A DNA stretch of 64,000 nt, taken from Kiritimatiellia bacterium. GTDB taxonomy: Bacteria > Verrucomicrobiota > Kiritimatiellia > CAIVKH01. Shown in pieces: positions 7,826 through 17,058 of the stretch. Made by a program: the position numbers and the translations under genes. Each line of letters begins with the position of its first letter. Positions within the stretch are counted from its first letter, which is position 1. The notes under the pieces were generated by a model that saw nothing but the letters and a program-made list of their open reading frames with translations, was not told the DNA's origin and did not search any database. The DNA is taken from NCBI GenBank assembly GCA_023953695.1, contig JAMLJG010000006.1, forward strand, positions 47,246-111,245, given 5' to 3'.

Positions 7826-7878
7826 GGCCGCCTCCAATTAGGACTTTCATATCCTTTATTGATGGGCAGGCGTCGAAT

Positions 7879-7904
7879 TGCAAGCACAATTTGCACTCTA
7901 TACT
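7879..7904 (+). promoter_or_regulatory. Dyad and candidate promoter between the heme-copper operon and the AsmA-like gene
   Basis: The 162-nt divergent spacer (7826-7987) contains the inverted repeat TGCAA-N7-TTGCA (7879-7895), directly followed by TATACT at 7899-7904. TTGCAA at 7878-7883 is a poor-spaced (15 nt) -35 partner for rightward transcription. The dyad could be an operator for either gene set. It does not match the FNR/CRP or NsrR consensus that I know. Confidence 0.3.
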
Positions 7905-7987
7905 CCGAAATGTTTTCGGCGGCCTTGCCCTCGCGGCCGCCATGGCGTAGGGTCAATCCTCATGAATTGCCTCAAGGGAGAACGCGC

Positions 7988-8950
7988 ATGCGAACGTTGA
8001 AGAAAATTGTGTTGGTGTTGGTCTTGTTGTTGGTGGGCTTGGTGCTCTTTCTGAAATTCCTCGGTGGGGCGACCATCAAACAGGCAGTGAACACGGGCGG
8101 GCCGCTCGTGTTGGGCGTGCCGGTCACGCTGGAACACGCGACGTTGGATCCGATTTTGGGTCGCGTTCGTCTCAAGGGACTGCACGTTGGCAATCCGGAA
8201 GGCTTCAAGACGGATGGCCTTTTCGATCTGGGCTCGCTCGATATCAAACTCAACATGCGTTCGCTCGCGAGCGACACGATTCAGATCCAGAAAATTGAGA
8301 TCAAAGCTCCGAAAATCACGATGGAGCGCGGGCTGACGCAGAGCAATTTGGGCGCGTTGATCGAGAGCCTTGAGAAGAAGGATGGTGGCGAGGCGAAGGA
8401 AGGGGAAGAACCGGCGGCCGAGTCGGCGGCGAAAGAGGGCGGCAAGAAAGTGGTCATTGATGAGATCAGCATTGCCGGAGCGCAACTAAACCTGAGCGTG
8501 ACCGCGATGGGCGGACTCGCGGCGCCTCTGCCCTTGCCCCCGGTGACGCTTCGCGATGTCGGCAAGGAGAGCGATGGCGATTCGTTTGTTGATGTCATTT
8601 CGCGCATTTTGAAGGCGATCCTCGGCGCTGCGACCGATGTTATTGCGGGCGCAGGGAAGCTGGTCATCGGCGGAGCCGCGGCGGCCGGTGGCGCTGCGAT
8701 AGATGGCGCCGCATTTGTCGGCGGCGCGGCCCTTGACGGAGTGACGGCCGTGGGCGGTGCTGCAGTGGATGGTGCAATGGTAGTTGGCGGTGCGGCTGTG
8801 GATGGCGCAAAGGCGGTTGGTGGCGCAGCGGCTGCGGCTGGCGGCGCGGTTCTCGATGGCGCGGGCAGCGCTGTTAAAGGTGTGGGTAGCCTGCTCGGAC
8901 TCGGCGGGGATAAGGACAATAAGGAGTCGAGCGAGAAGAAGGGCGAGTAG
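7988..8950 (+). CDS. AsmA-like membrane-anchored protein with Gly/Ala repeat tail
   Basis: The protein has 320 residues. One N-terminal TM helix (about 5-25) is followed by a segment with AsmA/DUF748 character (about 35-190): VTLEHATLDPILGRVRLKGL and repeated amphipathic beta strands such as KIEIKAPKITMERG. AsmA-type proteins bridge inner and outer membranes in lipid transport, but this one is much shorter than classical members. Residues about 225-305 are a low-complexity array of ten-residue units like VVGGAAVDGA, with valine, alanine and aspartate at fixed places. The ATG at 7988 is chosen because AAGGGAG precedes it and the TM helix begins there. A strong terminator follows. Confidence 0.65.
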   Translation: MRTLKKIVLVLVLLLVGLVLFLKFLGGATIKQAVNTGGPLVLGVPVTLEHATLDPILGRVRLKGLHVGNPEGFKTDGLFDLGSLDIKLNMRSLASDTIQIQKIEIKAPKITMERGLTQSNLGALIESLEKKDGGEAKEGEEPAAESAAKEGGKKVVIDEISIAGAQLNLSVTAMGGLAAPLPLPPVTLRDVGKESDGDSFVDVISRILKAILGAATDVIAGAGKLVIGGAAAAGGAAIDGAAFVGGAALDGVTAVGGAAVDGAMVVGGAAVDGAKAVGGAAAAAGGAVLDGAGSAVKGVGSLLGLGGDKDNKESSEKKGE

Positions 8951-8974
8951 CGCTCGTTTCTGATGTGTTTGCAA

Positions 8975-9008
8975 GGGCCGCATTCGGTGAATGCGGCCCT
9001 TCGCTTTT
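8975..9008. terminator. Bidirectional terminator between convergent genes
   Basis: GGGCCGCATT (8975-8984) pairs perfectly with AATGCGGCCC (8990-8999) around a 5-nt loop. A T-rich run (TTCGCTTTT) follows on the plus strand. It sits between the stop of the AsmA-like gene and the stop of the RND pump gene and could serve both. Confidence 0.8.
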
Positions 9009-9017
9009 ACGGCTCGG

Positions 9018-12000
9018 TTAGGCGCGCTTTGCGAGGCGGCGCTCTTCACGCCAGCAGAAGAGAACGGGCGCGACGAGGGTGGTCATCACTTGGAGGGTCA
9101 TTCCACCGAAGGAGGGGATGGCCATGGGAATCATGATGTCGGCCCCGCGCCCGGAGGAAGTGAGGACGGGGATGAGGGCGAGGATGGTGGTGGCGGTGGT
9201 CATCATGCAGGGGCGCACGCGGCGCAGTCCGGCTTCGATGGTCGCCTCGCGGATTTCGCGGGCAGTGCGAGGGGCCAATCCTTCGAAGCGTTGGGTTAGA
9301 TAGGTGCACATGATCACGCCGTCATCGGTTGCGACGCCGAAGAGGGCGAGAAAGCCGACCCAGATGGCGACACTGAGGTTGATGGTGTTCACTTGGAAGA
9401 GGTCGCGCATGTTCACGCCGAAGAGATGGAAATTGAGGAACCAGTCTTGCGCGTAGAGCCAGATCAGGAGGAATCCACCTGACCAGGCGATGAAGATTCC
9501 GGTGAAGACGAAGAAGGAGAGGGCCGTGTCGCGGAACTGGAAGTAGAGAATCATGAAGATGATGAAGAGCGTCAGTGGAATCACGGTGGCAAGGCGCTGT
9601 GATGCTCGGATTTGATTCTCGTAGCTTCCGGCAAAGGTGTAGCTGACGCCGGGGGGCAGGACGAGTTGCCCTGAGGTGAGCTGTTGCTCGAGGTGCTGAC
9701 GCGCTTGTTGAACGACATCCACTTCGGCGAACTGGGGCTTTTTGTCGAAGATGACAAAGCCGGTGAGGAATGTGTCTTCGCTGCGGATCATTTCGGGACC
9801 GCGCGCGTAGCGGATATCCGCGAGCTGTTCGAGCGGGATTTGCGCGCCGTTCATCGCGGGCACGAGGATTCGGCGGAGCGCCTCGGGTGAATCGCGCAGC
9901 TCGCGCGCATAGCGCACGCGGACGGGGTAGCGCTCGCGGCCCTCGATGGTTCGCGTGGCGCGTTGTCCGCCGATGGCGACTTCGAGAACGTCTTGAAAAT
10001 CTTCGATTCGGATTCCGTAGCGCGCGAGGGCGATGCGGTCGGGAACCACTTCGAGATAGGGCTTGCCGACGATGCGATCCGCAATGACGGTACTGGGCTC
10101 GACCATGGGGACCTCGCGCAGCGCCTTCTCGAGGGCGATACCGGCCTTTTCAATAGCCTCCAGATTGGGGCCGTGCACTTTGAGTCCCATTGGCGAGCGC
10201 ATTCCGCTTTGCAGCATCACGACGCGTGTTGCGATGGGTTGGAGACGCGGCGCGGCCGTGGTGCCGGGGATTTCAGCCGCGCGAACGATTTCATCCCAAA
10301 TGTTGTCGGGCTTGCGAATACCGGCCCAGGCTTCGCGGCCGGGGTTCAGCTCGGGATCGAGCGGCGGTCGCCATTGGCGGAACGGTTTGCCGTGCGGATC
10401 AGGGATCAATTCGCCATGGGCATCGCGCAAAAAGGCGCCTCGAATGAAATAGGGTTTTCCATCCGGCGCGAGGACGGGGGCGCCGTCGAACGAGCGCGCC
10501 AGATCGTTGGTTGTCGCGTCATACTTAAAGGAAAGGCGATGGCCGTTGCGATCGGTTGCATATTCCGAGCGGTAGTTGATGACCGTTTCGATCATTTGCA
10601 CGGGGGCGGGGTCGAGCGGGCTCTCAGCGCGCCCGAGCTTGCCGACGGCGGTTTCGACTTCCGGGATCGCGTAGAACGCCATGTCCTGTTTCTGGAGCAC
10701 ATCGAGCGTTTCATCCAGCGACGCGTGCGGAAGCGTGGATGGCATGTAGAGATAGGAGCCTTCGTCCAAAGGCGGCATGAACTCTTTGCCTAGGCCGGGG
10801 AAAGCGTGCGCGACGGTGGAGACAGGGCCCCATGTGCGCAGCGCTCTGGGCATCCAAGCGAAGAGCCGATCGAACCCCAGCCAAACCATCAATCCCAGCA
10901 GGACGAGCGCGGTCGGAATGAGCAGGAAGGCGCGCTTGTGATTGAGGCACCAGCGGAGGATGCGCTCATAGATGCGTTGGTAGTAGAGGAGCGCCCCGAG
11001 CGTTGCGCCGAGGATGAGGGCGACGAGAAGAAAGTTGCGAAAGAGACCGCGGTCGGGGCCGAGCGGCATCCAGTGCGCGGAAATGAGCCCGACAATGAAA
11101 ACGGCGGCCGCCCACGAGAGGGGCGACTGGTTCGGCTTGGGCGCTTCGGGTTTGGCGGCGCGTTTGCGGTGGCGGAAGAATGCGTGCGCGGCGGCGGGGA
11201 GAATCGTCAGCGCGATGATGACCGATGCGAGGAGCGCAAACGTCTTGGTGAACGCGAGAGGCTTGAAGAGCTTGCCTTCCGCCCCCTCCATCGCGAAGAC
11301 GGGAAGAAAGCTGATGATGGTGGTCGAGATCGCGGTGACGACGGCGCTGCCGACCTCGCAGGTCGCCTTGTAGATCACGGGGAGCGTTCTGCGGCGATCG
11401 CCGCGCTCGTCCGCAGGCATCGCATCGAGGTGCTTGAGGATGTTTTCACACACGATGATGCCCATATCCACCACGGTGCCGATCGCAATGGCGATGCCGG
11501 AGAGCGAGACGATGTTGGCATCCACCTTGAAGAATCGCATGGCGATGAAACAGCCCAGCACTGCCAGTGGCATGACGCCGGAAATGAGCAAGGAGCTGGC
11601 GAAGTGGCGCACCATCACGAGGACGACGATTGTGGTGACGAGGATTTCGAGATAGAGCGCGTCGTTGAGGGTGCCGAGGGTTTCGTAGATCAATTCGCTG
11701 CGATCGTAGAAAGGGATGAGCGTGACCTGGCTCGTTGTGCCATCGGCAAGTGTCTTTTTGGGGAGCGAAGGCGCGAGTTCGGCAATCTTCTTTTTGACAT
11801 TTCCAATGGCTTCGAGCGGGTTCTCGCCGTGTCGCACGACGACCACGCCGCCGACCACTTCCGCGCCTTCCTTGTCCAACGCGCCGCGCCGCAACTCGGG
11901 GCCCAGGCTCACGTGGGCGACGTTCTTGACGTAGATTGGCACGTTATCGGCAACTTTGATCACGGTATTCTCGAGGTCGCTCACGCTCTTCAAGAAGCCA

Positions 12001-12809
12001 ATGCCGCGCACGGTGTATTCGACCTGATTCACCTCGAACACGCTGGCGCCGACATCGAGGTTCGACATGCGGACCGCGTTGACGATTTCGGGCAGAGTGA
12101 CGCCGTGCGCGCGCATGGCGTCGGGGTCAACATCCACCTGATACTCTTTGACGTATCCGCCGATCGAGGCGACCTCGCTCACGCCTTCGGCCGATTGGAG
12201 TGCATAGCGAACGGTGAAATCCTGGATCGAGCGCAGTTCGGAGAGATCCCAGCCGCCGGTGGGCTTGCCTTGCGGATCGCGCCCTTCGAGGGTGTACCAG
12301 AATACCTGACCGAGCGCGGTCGCGTCGGGGCCCAGCATCGGCTGTACACCTTCGGGCAACGTGTCGGGCGGCAGGCTGTTCAATTTTTCGAGAATGCGGG
12401 ATCGGGCCCAGTAGAACTCCGCGTCCTCGTTGAAGATCACGAAGATCATGGAGAAGCCGAAGGCCGACTCGCTGCGGATCGTCTTGACCTCGGGTACGCC
12501 GAGAAGCGCGACGGTGAGCGGATAGGTGACTTGGTCCTCCATGTCCTGAGGCGATCGGCCCATCCACTCGGCGAACACGATCTGTTGATTTTCGCCGATG
12601 TCGGGAATGGCATCCACCGGCACGGGCGCGCGATGTAGGAATGGAATCTTCCAATCGAACGGCGCGTGAATGATGCCCCAGAAGATGAAGAAGATGGTGA
12701 GGAGCGAGACGACCAGTTTGTTGGTCATGCAGAATCCGATCACGCGCTCCACAAGTGTGCGCGGCTTCGGCAGGTCGCCGGGCGACGGGGCGGAAGGGGT
12801 GGTGGACAT
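9018..12809 (-). CDS. Heavy-metal efflux RND inner-membrane pump (CusA/CzcA family)
   Basis: This 1263-residue HME-RND transporter drives metal export by proton antiport, with the membrane fusion protein and outer membrane factor encoded upstream. Features include an N-terminal TM1, the periplasmic porter domain with QIVFAEWMGRSPQDMEDQVT, the proton-relay helix GIAIAIGTVVDMGIIVCENI with its conserved Asp, and Met-rich LQSGMRSPMGLKVHG near the metal path. It is about 200 residues longer than CusA, mostly through an insertion around residues 690-900. ATG at 12809 is chosen: an upstream ATG at 12851 overlaps the preceding gene, whose stop is 2 nt away. It is the last gene of the sigma-led operon. 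Substrate is probably Cu/Ag or Co/Ni/Zn and is not decided by sequence alone. Confidence 0.92.
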   Translation of the reverse strand: MSTTPSAPSPGDLPKPRTLVERVIGFCMTNKLVVSLLTIFFIFWGIIHAPFDWKIPFLHRAPVPVDAIPDIGENQQIVFAEWMGRSPQDMEDQVTYPLTVALLGVPEVKTIRSESAFGFSMIFVIFNEDAEFYWARSRILEKLNSLPPDTLPEGVQPMLGPDATALGQVFWYTLEGRDPQGKPTGGWDLSELRSIQDFTVRYALQSAEGVSEVASIGGYVKEYQVDVDPDAMRAHGVTLPEIVNAVRMSNLDVGASVFEVNQVEYTVRGIGFLKSVSDLENTVIKVADNVPIYVKNVAHVSLGPELRRGALDKEGAEVVGGVVVVRHGENPLEAIGNVKKKIAELAPSLPKKTLADGTTSQVTLIPFYDRSELIYETLGTLNDALYLEILVTTIVVLVMVRHFASSLLISGVMPLAVLGCFIAMRFFKVDANIVSLSGIAIAIGTVVDMGIIVCENILKHLDAMPADERGDRRRTLPVIYKATCEVGSAVVTAISTTIISFLPVFAMEGAEGKLFKPLAFTKTFALLASVIIALTILPAAAHAFFRHRKRAAKPEAPKPNQSPLSWAAAVFIVGLISAHWMPLGPDRGLFRNFLLVALILGATLGALLYYQRIYERILRWCLNHKRAFLLIPTALVLLGLMVWLGFDRLFAWMPRALRTWGPVSTVAHAFPGLGKEFMPPLDEGSYLYMPSTLPHASLDETLDVLQKQDMAFYAIPEVETAVGKLGRAESPLDPAPVQMIETVINYRSEYATDRNGHRLSFKYDATTNDLARSFDGAPVLAPDGKPYFIRGAFLRDAHGELIPDPHGKPFRQWRPPLDPELNPGREAWAGIRKPDNIWDEIVRAAEIPGTTAAPRLQPIATRVVMLQSGMRSPMGLKVHGPNLEAIEKAGIALEKALREVPMVEPSTVIADRIVGKPYLEVVPDRIALARYGIRIEDFQDVLEVAIGGQRATRTIEGRERYPVRVRYARELRDSPEALRRILVPAMNGAQIPLEQLADIRYARGPEMIRSEDTFLTGFVIFDKKPQFAEVDVVQQARQHLEQQLTSGQLVLPPGVSYTFAGSYENQIRASQRLATVIPLTLFIIFMILYFQFRDTALSFFVFTGIFIAWSGGFLLIWLYAQDWFLNFHLFGVNMRDLFQVNTINLSVAIWVGFLALFGVATDDGVIMCTYLTQRFEGLAPRTAREIREATIEAGLRRVRPCMMTTATTILALIPVLTSSGRGADIMIPMAIPSFGGMTLQVMTTLVAPVLFCWREERRLAKRA

Positions 12810-12811
12810 GG

Positions 12812-14617
12812 CTAGTTCTCCGCTCCCACGTGGCCGCGGATAACGCCACACGTCAGCATCTCATCGCCAAAGTAGGGGTTGAGAATGGCCTCTGTGCGCT
12901 GTAGCCACTCGGCCCCTTTGTCGTCGTTGGCCATTGGGCAAAAGGCGATGAACGCGCGCTCGCGCAAATCGGCTGCATGTTCTCTTGCGATGGCAACCAC
13001 GGGTTGGCTGATGAGGCCGAACGCGATTCGCGCCGTATCCAACGATTTCGCGGCGACGAGCGTGGCAGCGTGCGCGGCGATGCGGGGGAAGTCGGCCTTC
13101 GCGGCGTCTTGAAGCTGCGCGGCGTTGGCGTGCGCGCCATCGAGATCATCGTTTGCCAACGCGCCCGCGAGGTCGAGGTAGGCGTGGAGGAGCGCGTTGA
13201 ACGATTCGGCATAAGGCTCAAGTTTCGCGGCGTTCTCCTCTGCGGTTTCGACCGGACTCATCATGCTCGGCTTGGCGAGGAGCTGGGCGGCGCTATCAAT
13301 TTTCATATTTCCCCGCACGACGACCTGTTCGCCCTCGCGCAGTCCTGCCTTCACGATGTAGAAGTTGCCCGCGCGCGGACCGAGTTCGACCTCGCGCCCT
13401 TCGTAGAGGCCCGGCGAATGTGGATCGGCCACATAGACGATGGCGCGGCGTCCTGTGAGGAGCGGAGCGGTGGCGGGAATCACCAACGGCGGAATCGAAG
13501 TGAGCGCGTCAGCGGAGACAAAGCCCAGTTCCAGCGTGGGCACGAGCGCCATGTCGCAGATATCGCACGTTCCCGGCGCGGCTTTGATGACCTCCGGGTG
13601 CATTGGGCAAATCCACTTATCGGCCAATTCGGGCGAGACTTCTTTGCCGCTCACGGACTGGCGGGCCAGCAGCGTTGCGCGAACAAACATGCCCGGCTTG
13701 AGCGAGCCGTCTGGATTCGGCACGTTCAGTCGAATCTTGGCGGAGCGCGTTTGGTCGTTGAGTTCGGGAGGGATAAACGCGACATGGCCGGTGAACGTGC
13801 GGCCGGGGAGCGCCTCGACTGTGAGCTCCACAAGTTGACCATAGTGAATGGAGCCGAGATCGCTTTCATACGCATCGAGAAGCGCCCAGACTGCCGTGTT
13901 GTCTGTGATGGTTGCGAGTGTATCGCCGCGATTGAGCCAGTGCCCTTCGTTGCCACTCTTGCTCACCAGCACACCGTCCACGGGACTCCGCACCGTGAAC
14001 GCGCGGCTGGCAGTGCCGCGCTGTAGTGTGGCGTCAATCTCCTCGTCGAGCACGCCGAGCAGACTCAGTTTCTGCCGCGCTCCTTCCGCGTTGCCGCTGC
14101 GCTGCGCTGCCAGCAATTCTTTTTGCGCGGCGAGCACCTCCGGGCTGTAAATCTCCGCGAGGTGATCGCCCTTGCGGAGCGGCACACCCTCATAATTGAC
14201 GAAGAGCCGCTCAATCACGCCATCGGCCAGCACGGTGACATCGCGCGCGCGCGTGCTATCGAACGCGATCTTGCCCACCATCCGGATCTCCGATTCGACA
14301 AAGCGGCGCTCGACGGGCGCGGTTTCAATTTGCGCGATCGCGCGCGCAGCGGGGGAGAGTTCAATTTGGCGCGGGCCGAGCTGCTTGTTGCTTCCGCTGT
14401 GCAGCGGTGTCAGATCCATACCGCAGAGCGGACACTTGCCCGGATGGGGTTGACGAATTTGCGGGTGCATGGAGCAGGTCCAAATCGTGTCCTCCGCGAC
14501 GACATGCGCAGCCGCGTCAGTGGGCGCAGTTTTGGGCGCGGACGAAAAGCAGCCGCGCAGGAACAAGCCTGCGAGAAAGGCAATCAGCAGCAGGGCGACT
14601 AGATGGGAGCGTTTCAT
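12812..14617 (-). CDS. RND membrane fusion protein with two heavy-metal-binding domains (CusB-like)
   Basis: This 601-residue periplasmic adaptor begins with a signal anchor (MKRSHLVALLLIAFLAGLFL, then RGC). A first heavy-metal-binding domain (WTCSMHPQIRQPHPGKCPLC) lies near residue 50 and a second (WICPMHPEVIKAAPGTCDIC) near residue 340. Between them come the barrel-sandwich/hairpin/beta-barrel domains of the MFP fold (VLADGVIERLFVNYEGVPLR, FTVRSPVDGVLVSKSGNEG). The C-terminal 160 residues look like DUF3347, also a metal-handling domain (FNALLHAYLDLAGALANDDL). Having the second metal domain inserted in the MFP is unusual but known in Cus-like adaptors. ATG at 14617 is preferred: the longer frame overlaps the TolC-like gene. 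Confidence 0.9.
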   Translation of the reverse strand: MKRSHLVALLLIAFLAGLFLRGCFSSAPKTAPTDAAAHVVAEDTIWTCSMHPQIRQPHPGKCPLCGMDLTPLHSGSNKQLGPRQIELSPAARAIAQIETAPVERRFVESEIRMVGKIAFDSTRARDVTVLADGVIERLFVNYEGVPLRKGDHLAEIYSPEVLAAQKELLAAQRSGNAEGARQKLSLLGVLDEEIDATLQRGTASRAFTVRSPVDGVLVSKSGNEGHWLNRGDTLATITDNTAVWALLDAYESDLGSIHYGQLVELTVEALPGRTFTGHVAFIPPELNDQTRSAKIRLNVPNPDGSLKPGMFVRATLLARQSVSGKEVSPELADKWICPMHPEVIKAAPGTCDICDMALVPTLELGFVSADALTSIPPLVIPATAPLLTGRRAIVYVADPHSPGLYEGREVELGPRAGNFYIVKAGLREGEQVVVRGNMKIDSAAQLLAKPSMMSPVETAEENAAKLEPYAESFNALLHAYLDLAGALANDDLDGAHANAAQLQDAAKADFPRIAAHAATLVAAKSLDTARIAFGLISQPVVAIAREHAADLRERAFIAFCPMANDDKGAEWLQRTEAILNPYFGDEMLTCGVIRGHVGAEN

Positions 14618-14624
14618 GCGGGAG

Positions 14625-15905
14625 CTACCTGTTGTCTGTTGAGGTGAGGACGCCGGTTGACTGTTCCCAGTCGCGAAGGGGTCCGGCGAGTTGGTCCAGC
14701 CGCGCGCGAGCGCGCGCCTGGGTTGCGATGGCCGTGTGCAAATCGAACTCTGATTCCAACAGTGTGCGCTGTGCCTCGATGCGGTCCAAGAGGCTGCCGG
14801 TGCCCGCGGTGTAGGCCGCTTGTGTCTGCTCCACAGCCTGGCGGGCCAGCGGCACGACGGTCTCGCGCAGCAGCGCGGCCGTGCGAGACGCGTTCTCCGC
14901 TTGGGCGTGCCATTCGGTGACTTCCTGTTCAATCGCGCGCAATTCTTCCTGTCGCTCCGCCTCTGCCCACTGGCGCTCGGCCTCGGCGCTGGCAATGGAG
15001 CCTTTGTATTTGCCGCCCCAGATCCACGGGAGGTTCATTGCGATGCCGGTATCAATCGCTTCAATCTCGCTGCGGCCCTCGAGTTGGCGCGCGGCAACGC
15101 TCAACTCAATCATCGGCGCGCGATCCCGCCGCGCGGCGCGAGTGGCCGCCGCGCGCGCTTGGATTTCGCGGTCGCGCGCGAGCAGTCTGCAGTTTTGCTC
15201 GCGCGCGTTGGCGAGCAACTGCGCGAGATCGGTGAGCGGTTCGGTTGGCAGCGCGAGGTCGCTCACCTCGCGCTGCGCATCGGGACTCGCGTTGAGCTGC
15301 GCGTTGAGTGTGGCGAGGGCAACCGATTGCTCGCGCTCGAGCGTTGCCACCTCGTTGCTTTGTTTGGCTCGCTCTATTTGCGAGCGCGTTAAGTCCGCAG
15401 ACATCGCCTGGCCCGATTCGTATCGCGCGCGGACGCTATCGGCGAGATCGGCGGACAATTGCGCCATTTCCCGAAGCGTGGCGACGCGCTGATCGGCCAG
15501 CCAGAGATTCCACGCCGCTTCCGTCAGCGCGGTGCGGAGTTCTCGGCCCGCCTCCAGATAGCGATACGCGGCGGCCTCGGCGTCGAGCTGAGCCGCCTTC
15601 AGCCGCGCGCTGCGTTGGCCCCACGCGGGGAGGCGCTGACTCACCATGTATTCGATGTCCATGTAGTCACTCATCCGCGTATCCGCGCGCTCGAACGTTG
15701 CGCCGATCATCGGGTCCTCGAGGCCTCCTGCGCTCCGAATGCGCTGCTGGGCCGCGTGCCATTGGCGCTCGGCCGCTTGCAGGCGCGGGTTTGCGTGCAT
15801 CGCTTCGTCGAGGAGCGACGGGAGCGAGTCGGCGAACCCAATGGAGCTGACCCACGAGAGGGCGAGCGCGAGTGCTGTCGCGCGAGAGACGCGGTGAGTG
15901 TACAT
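14625..15905 (-). CDS. TolC-family outer membrane efflux protein (CusC-like)
   Basis: The protein has 426 residues with a signal peptide (MYTHRVSRATALALALSWVS, cleavage after GFA). Two long alpha-helical OEP repeats give the tunnel: SLPSLLDEAMHANPRLQAAE starts the first, and SRTAALLRETVVPLARQAVE with YTAGTGSLLDRIEAQRTLLE lies in the second. It is slightly shorter than CusC and has no lipobox. It provides the outer membrane exit for the RND pump. Only 7 nt separate it from the fusion-protein gene. Confidence 0.88.
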   Translation of the reverse strand: MYTHRVSRATALALALSWVSSIGFADSLPSLLDEAMHANPRLQAAERQWHAAQQRIRSAGGLEDPMIGATFERADTRMSDYMDIEYMVSQRLPAWGQRSARLKAAQLDAEAAAYRYLEAGRELRTALTEAAWNLWLADQRVATLREMAQLSADLADSVRARYESGQAMSADLTRSQIERAKQSNEVATLEREQSVALATLNAQLNASPDAQREVSDLALPTEPLTDLAQLLANAREQNCRLLARDREIQARAAATRAARRDRAPMIELSVAARQLEGRSEIEAIDTGIAMNLPWIWGGKYKGSIASAEAERQWAEAERQEELRAIEQEVTEWHAQAENASRTAALLRETVVPLARQAVEQTQAAYTAGTGSLLDRIEAQRTLLESEFDLHTAIATQARARARLDQLAGPLRDWEQSTGVLTSTDNR

Positions 15906-15922
15906 GGTGGGAGTGGTGTGAT

Positions 15923-16207
15923 TTAAGGGTTGTCGCTGGCAGCCTTGGCCTTCGCTTCGTCCGCCATCTTCTTTAGATATTTCTCCGGGTCGGCGTTGAA
16001 CTTCTTCAGGCAGCGTTTGCAACAGAGTTTGATTTCCTGGTTGCCGTGCTTGAATACATAGGCGTCGCCCATCGAGCCGAGGTCTTCATCCGACACGATG
16101 CACGTCGTCAGCGGGTAGGGCGTGGTGGCCTCTTCTTCCGCGAGGACCGCGGGGGCGACGCCGATCAACGCGAGCGCTGCGAGGGCGAGGAGTAGTTTCT
16201 TCTTCAT
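15923..16207 (-). CDS. Small periplasmic YHS-like metal-binding protein
   Basis: The protein has 94 residues: a cleavable signal peptide (MKKKLLLALAALALIGVAPA) and a short domain with TTCIVSDEDLGSMGDAYVF and KLCCKRCLKKFNADPEKYL. This is the layout of YHS/TRASH-like domains, in which cysteines bind a soft metal ion. Inside a metal efflux operon it may act as a periplasmic metallochaperone. Its ATG overlaps the stop of the sensor gene (ATGA), so the two are translationally coupled. Confidence 0.8.
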   Translation of the reverse strand: MKKKLLLALAALALIGVAPAVLAEEEATTPYPLTTCIVSDEDLGSMGDAYVFKHGNQEIKLCCKRCLKKFNADPEKYLKKMADEAKAKAASDNP

Positions 16208-16698
16208 GTTCCGTCTTCCTTTTCTTTGTGGGTGGTGATGATGCAACACGAACCTTGTCCCTCGGCGCACTCTTCGCAGAGGCATTTGCCGACGCGCGCC
16301 ATCAAGCGCGCTCGCTGTTCCGGGGTCAGAATCGAACGCACGCGCTCCAGGTAATGCAGAGTGGCTTGCTCATTCGCGACGTGCGCCTCGCACATCGCGT
16401 CCACGGCCGCGCGCGCGGTTTCGCCGTCCCACTCGTCGGCCGTCAGCGCGTGGACGAGTTGGCAGCGGGCCTGAACCTGCTGGTCGTTCATGGCGCGGAG
16501 ACTTTCTTCATACGCCGGTTGGAGTTGGCGCACCTCGTCTGCCTGGGCGGAGGTGAGGCCGAGCCAATCGAGATTGGCGACGGATAGATCGCGAAGAACG
16601 TCGGAGGCCGAATCGGGCGAAGCGCTGAAGCGACCCACCGCGAACGCGATCGCCGCCGCCGCGACGATGGCGAGAATCCAGAAGCGGGAGGCGCTCAT
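16204..16698 (-). CDS. CnrX/CpxP-like periplasmic metal sensor, Cys-rich C-terminus
   Basis: This 164-residue protein is anchored by an N-terminal TM helix (about 5-22) and is otherwise helical, with the LTPEQRARLM block seen in Spy/CpxP/CnrX/ZraP heavy-metal proteins. The C-terminal KCLCEECAEGQGSCC adds five cysteines in 15 residues, a likely soft-metal site that CnrX lacks. Order and spacing (sigma, small TM protein, this gene, all with ATGA overlaps or near) match the Cnr scheme, where CnrX senses metal and CnrY holds the sigma factor. A sensor role is inferred from this. ATGA overlaps link it to both neighbours. Confidence 0.75.
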   Translation of the reverse strand: MSASRFWILAIVAAAAIAFAVGRFSASPDSASDVLRDLSVANLDWLGLTSAQADEVRQLQPAYEESLRAMNDQQVQARCQLVHALTADEWDGETARAAVDAMCEAHVANEQATLHYLERVRSILTPEQRARLMARVGKCLCEECAEGQGSCCIITTHKEKEDGT

Positions 16699-16967
16699 CG
16701 CGATTCACTCGCTTGTGCCACAGCCAATGTCAGGCTGGACAGCGCAGCCGGCCGGTTCGCGCGGGCCGGTGTGAACGCGGCAGCGATCCAGAGCAGCACT
16801 GTCAGCGACAGCGCAACGCGGAAGGCCCACGCGCGTTGAAACCAATGTGGCACAGCGGTGGCCGCATCCACGCGCGCCCACACGCCCGCCACCAGATTTG
16901 CCGGTGGCTGCGGCGCCTGCCAGTGTTGGCAGAGATCGCTCAATTGTTTGTCCGATAGCGGTGTCAT
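16695..16967 (-). CDS. Probable membrane anti-sigma factor (CnrY-like)
   Basis: The 90-residue product has a cytoplasmic N-terminal part (MTPLSDKQLSDLCQHWQAPQ) and one TM helix near residues 48-66 (LSLTVLLWIAAAF), with a short periplasmic tail. Small single-TM proteins immediately downstream of an ECF sigma gene are usually its anti-sigma factor. No zinc-binding HxxxCxxC signature is visible, which fits CnrY better than the RsrA/ChrR class. An ATG at 17036 would add 23 residues and has a better ribosome binding site (GGGAG), so the start is uncertain. Confidence 0.65.
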   Translation of the reverse strand: MTPLSDKQLSDLCQHWQAPQPPANLVAGVWARVDAATAVPHWFQRAWAFRVALSLTVLLWIAAAFTPARANRPAALSSLTLAVAQASESR

Positions 16968-17058
16968 ACTCGGTTCAACGCGCGAGACGCAGAAACTACG
17001 CAGAAAAGAAGAATTATTTTTCTTATTCGGGCTCATGGAGGTCTCCCGAGGGCGCGGA

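Noticed and set aside
10806..12638. 610-codon plus-strand frame antisense to the RND pump
   Set aside because: Shadow composition; the opposite strand encodes a clear RND transporter across the whole region.
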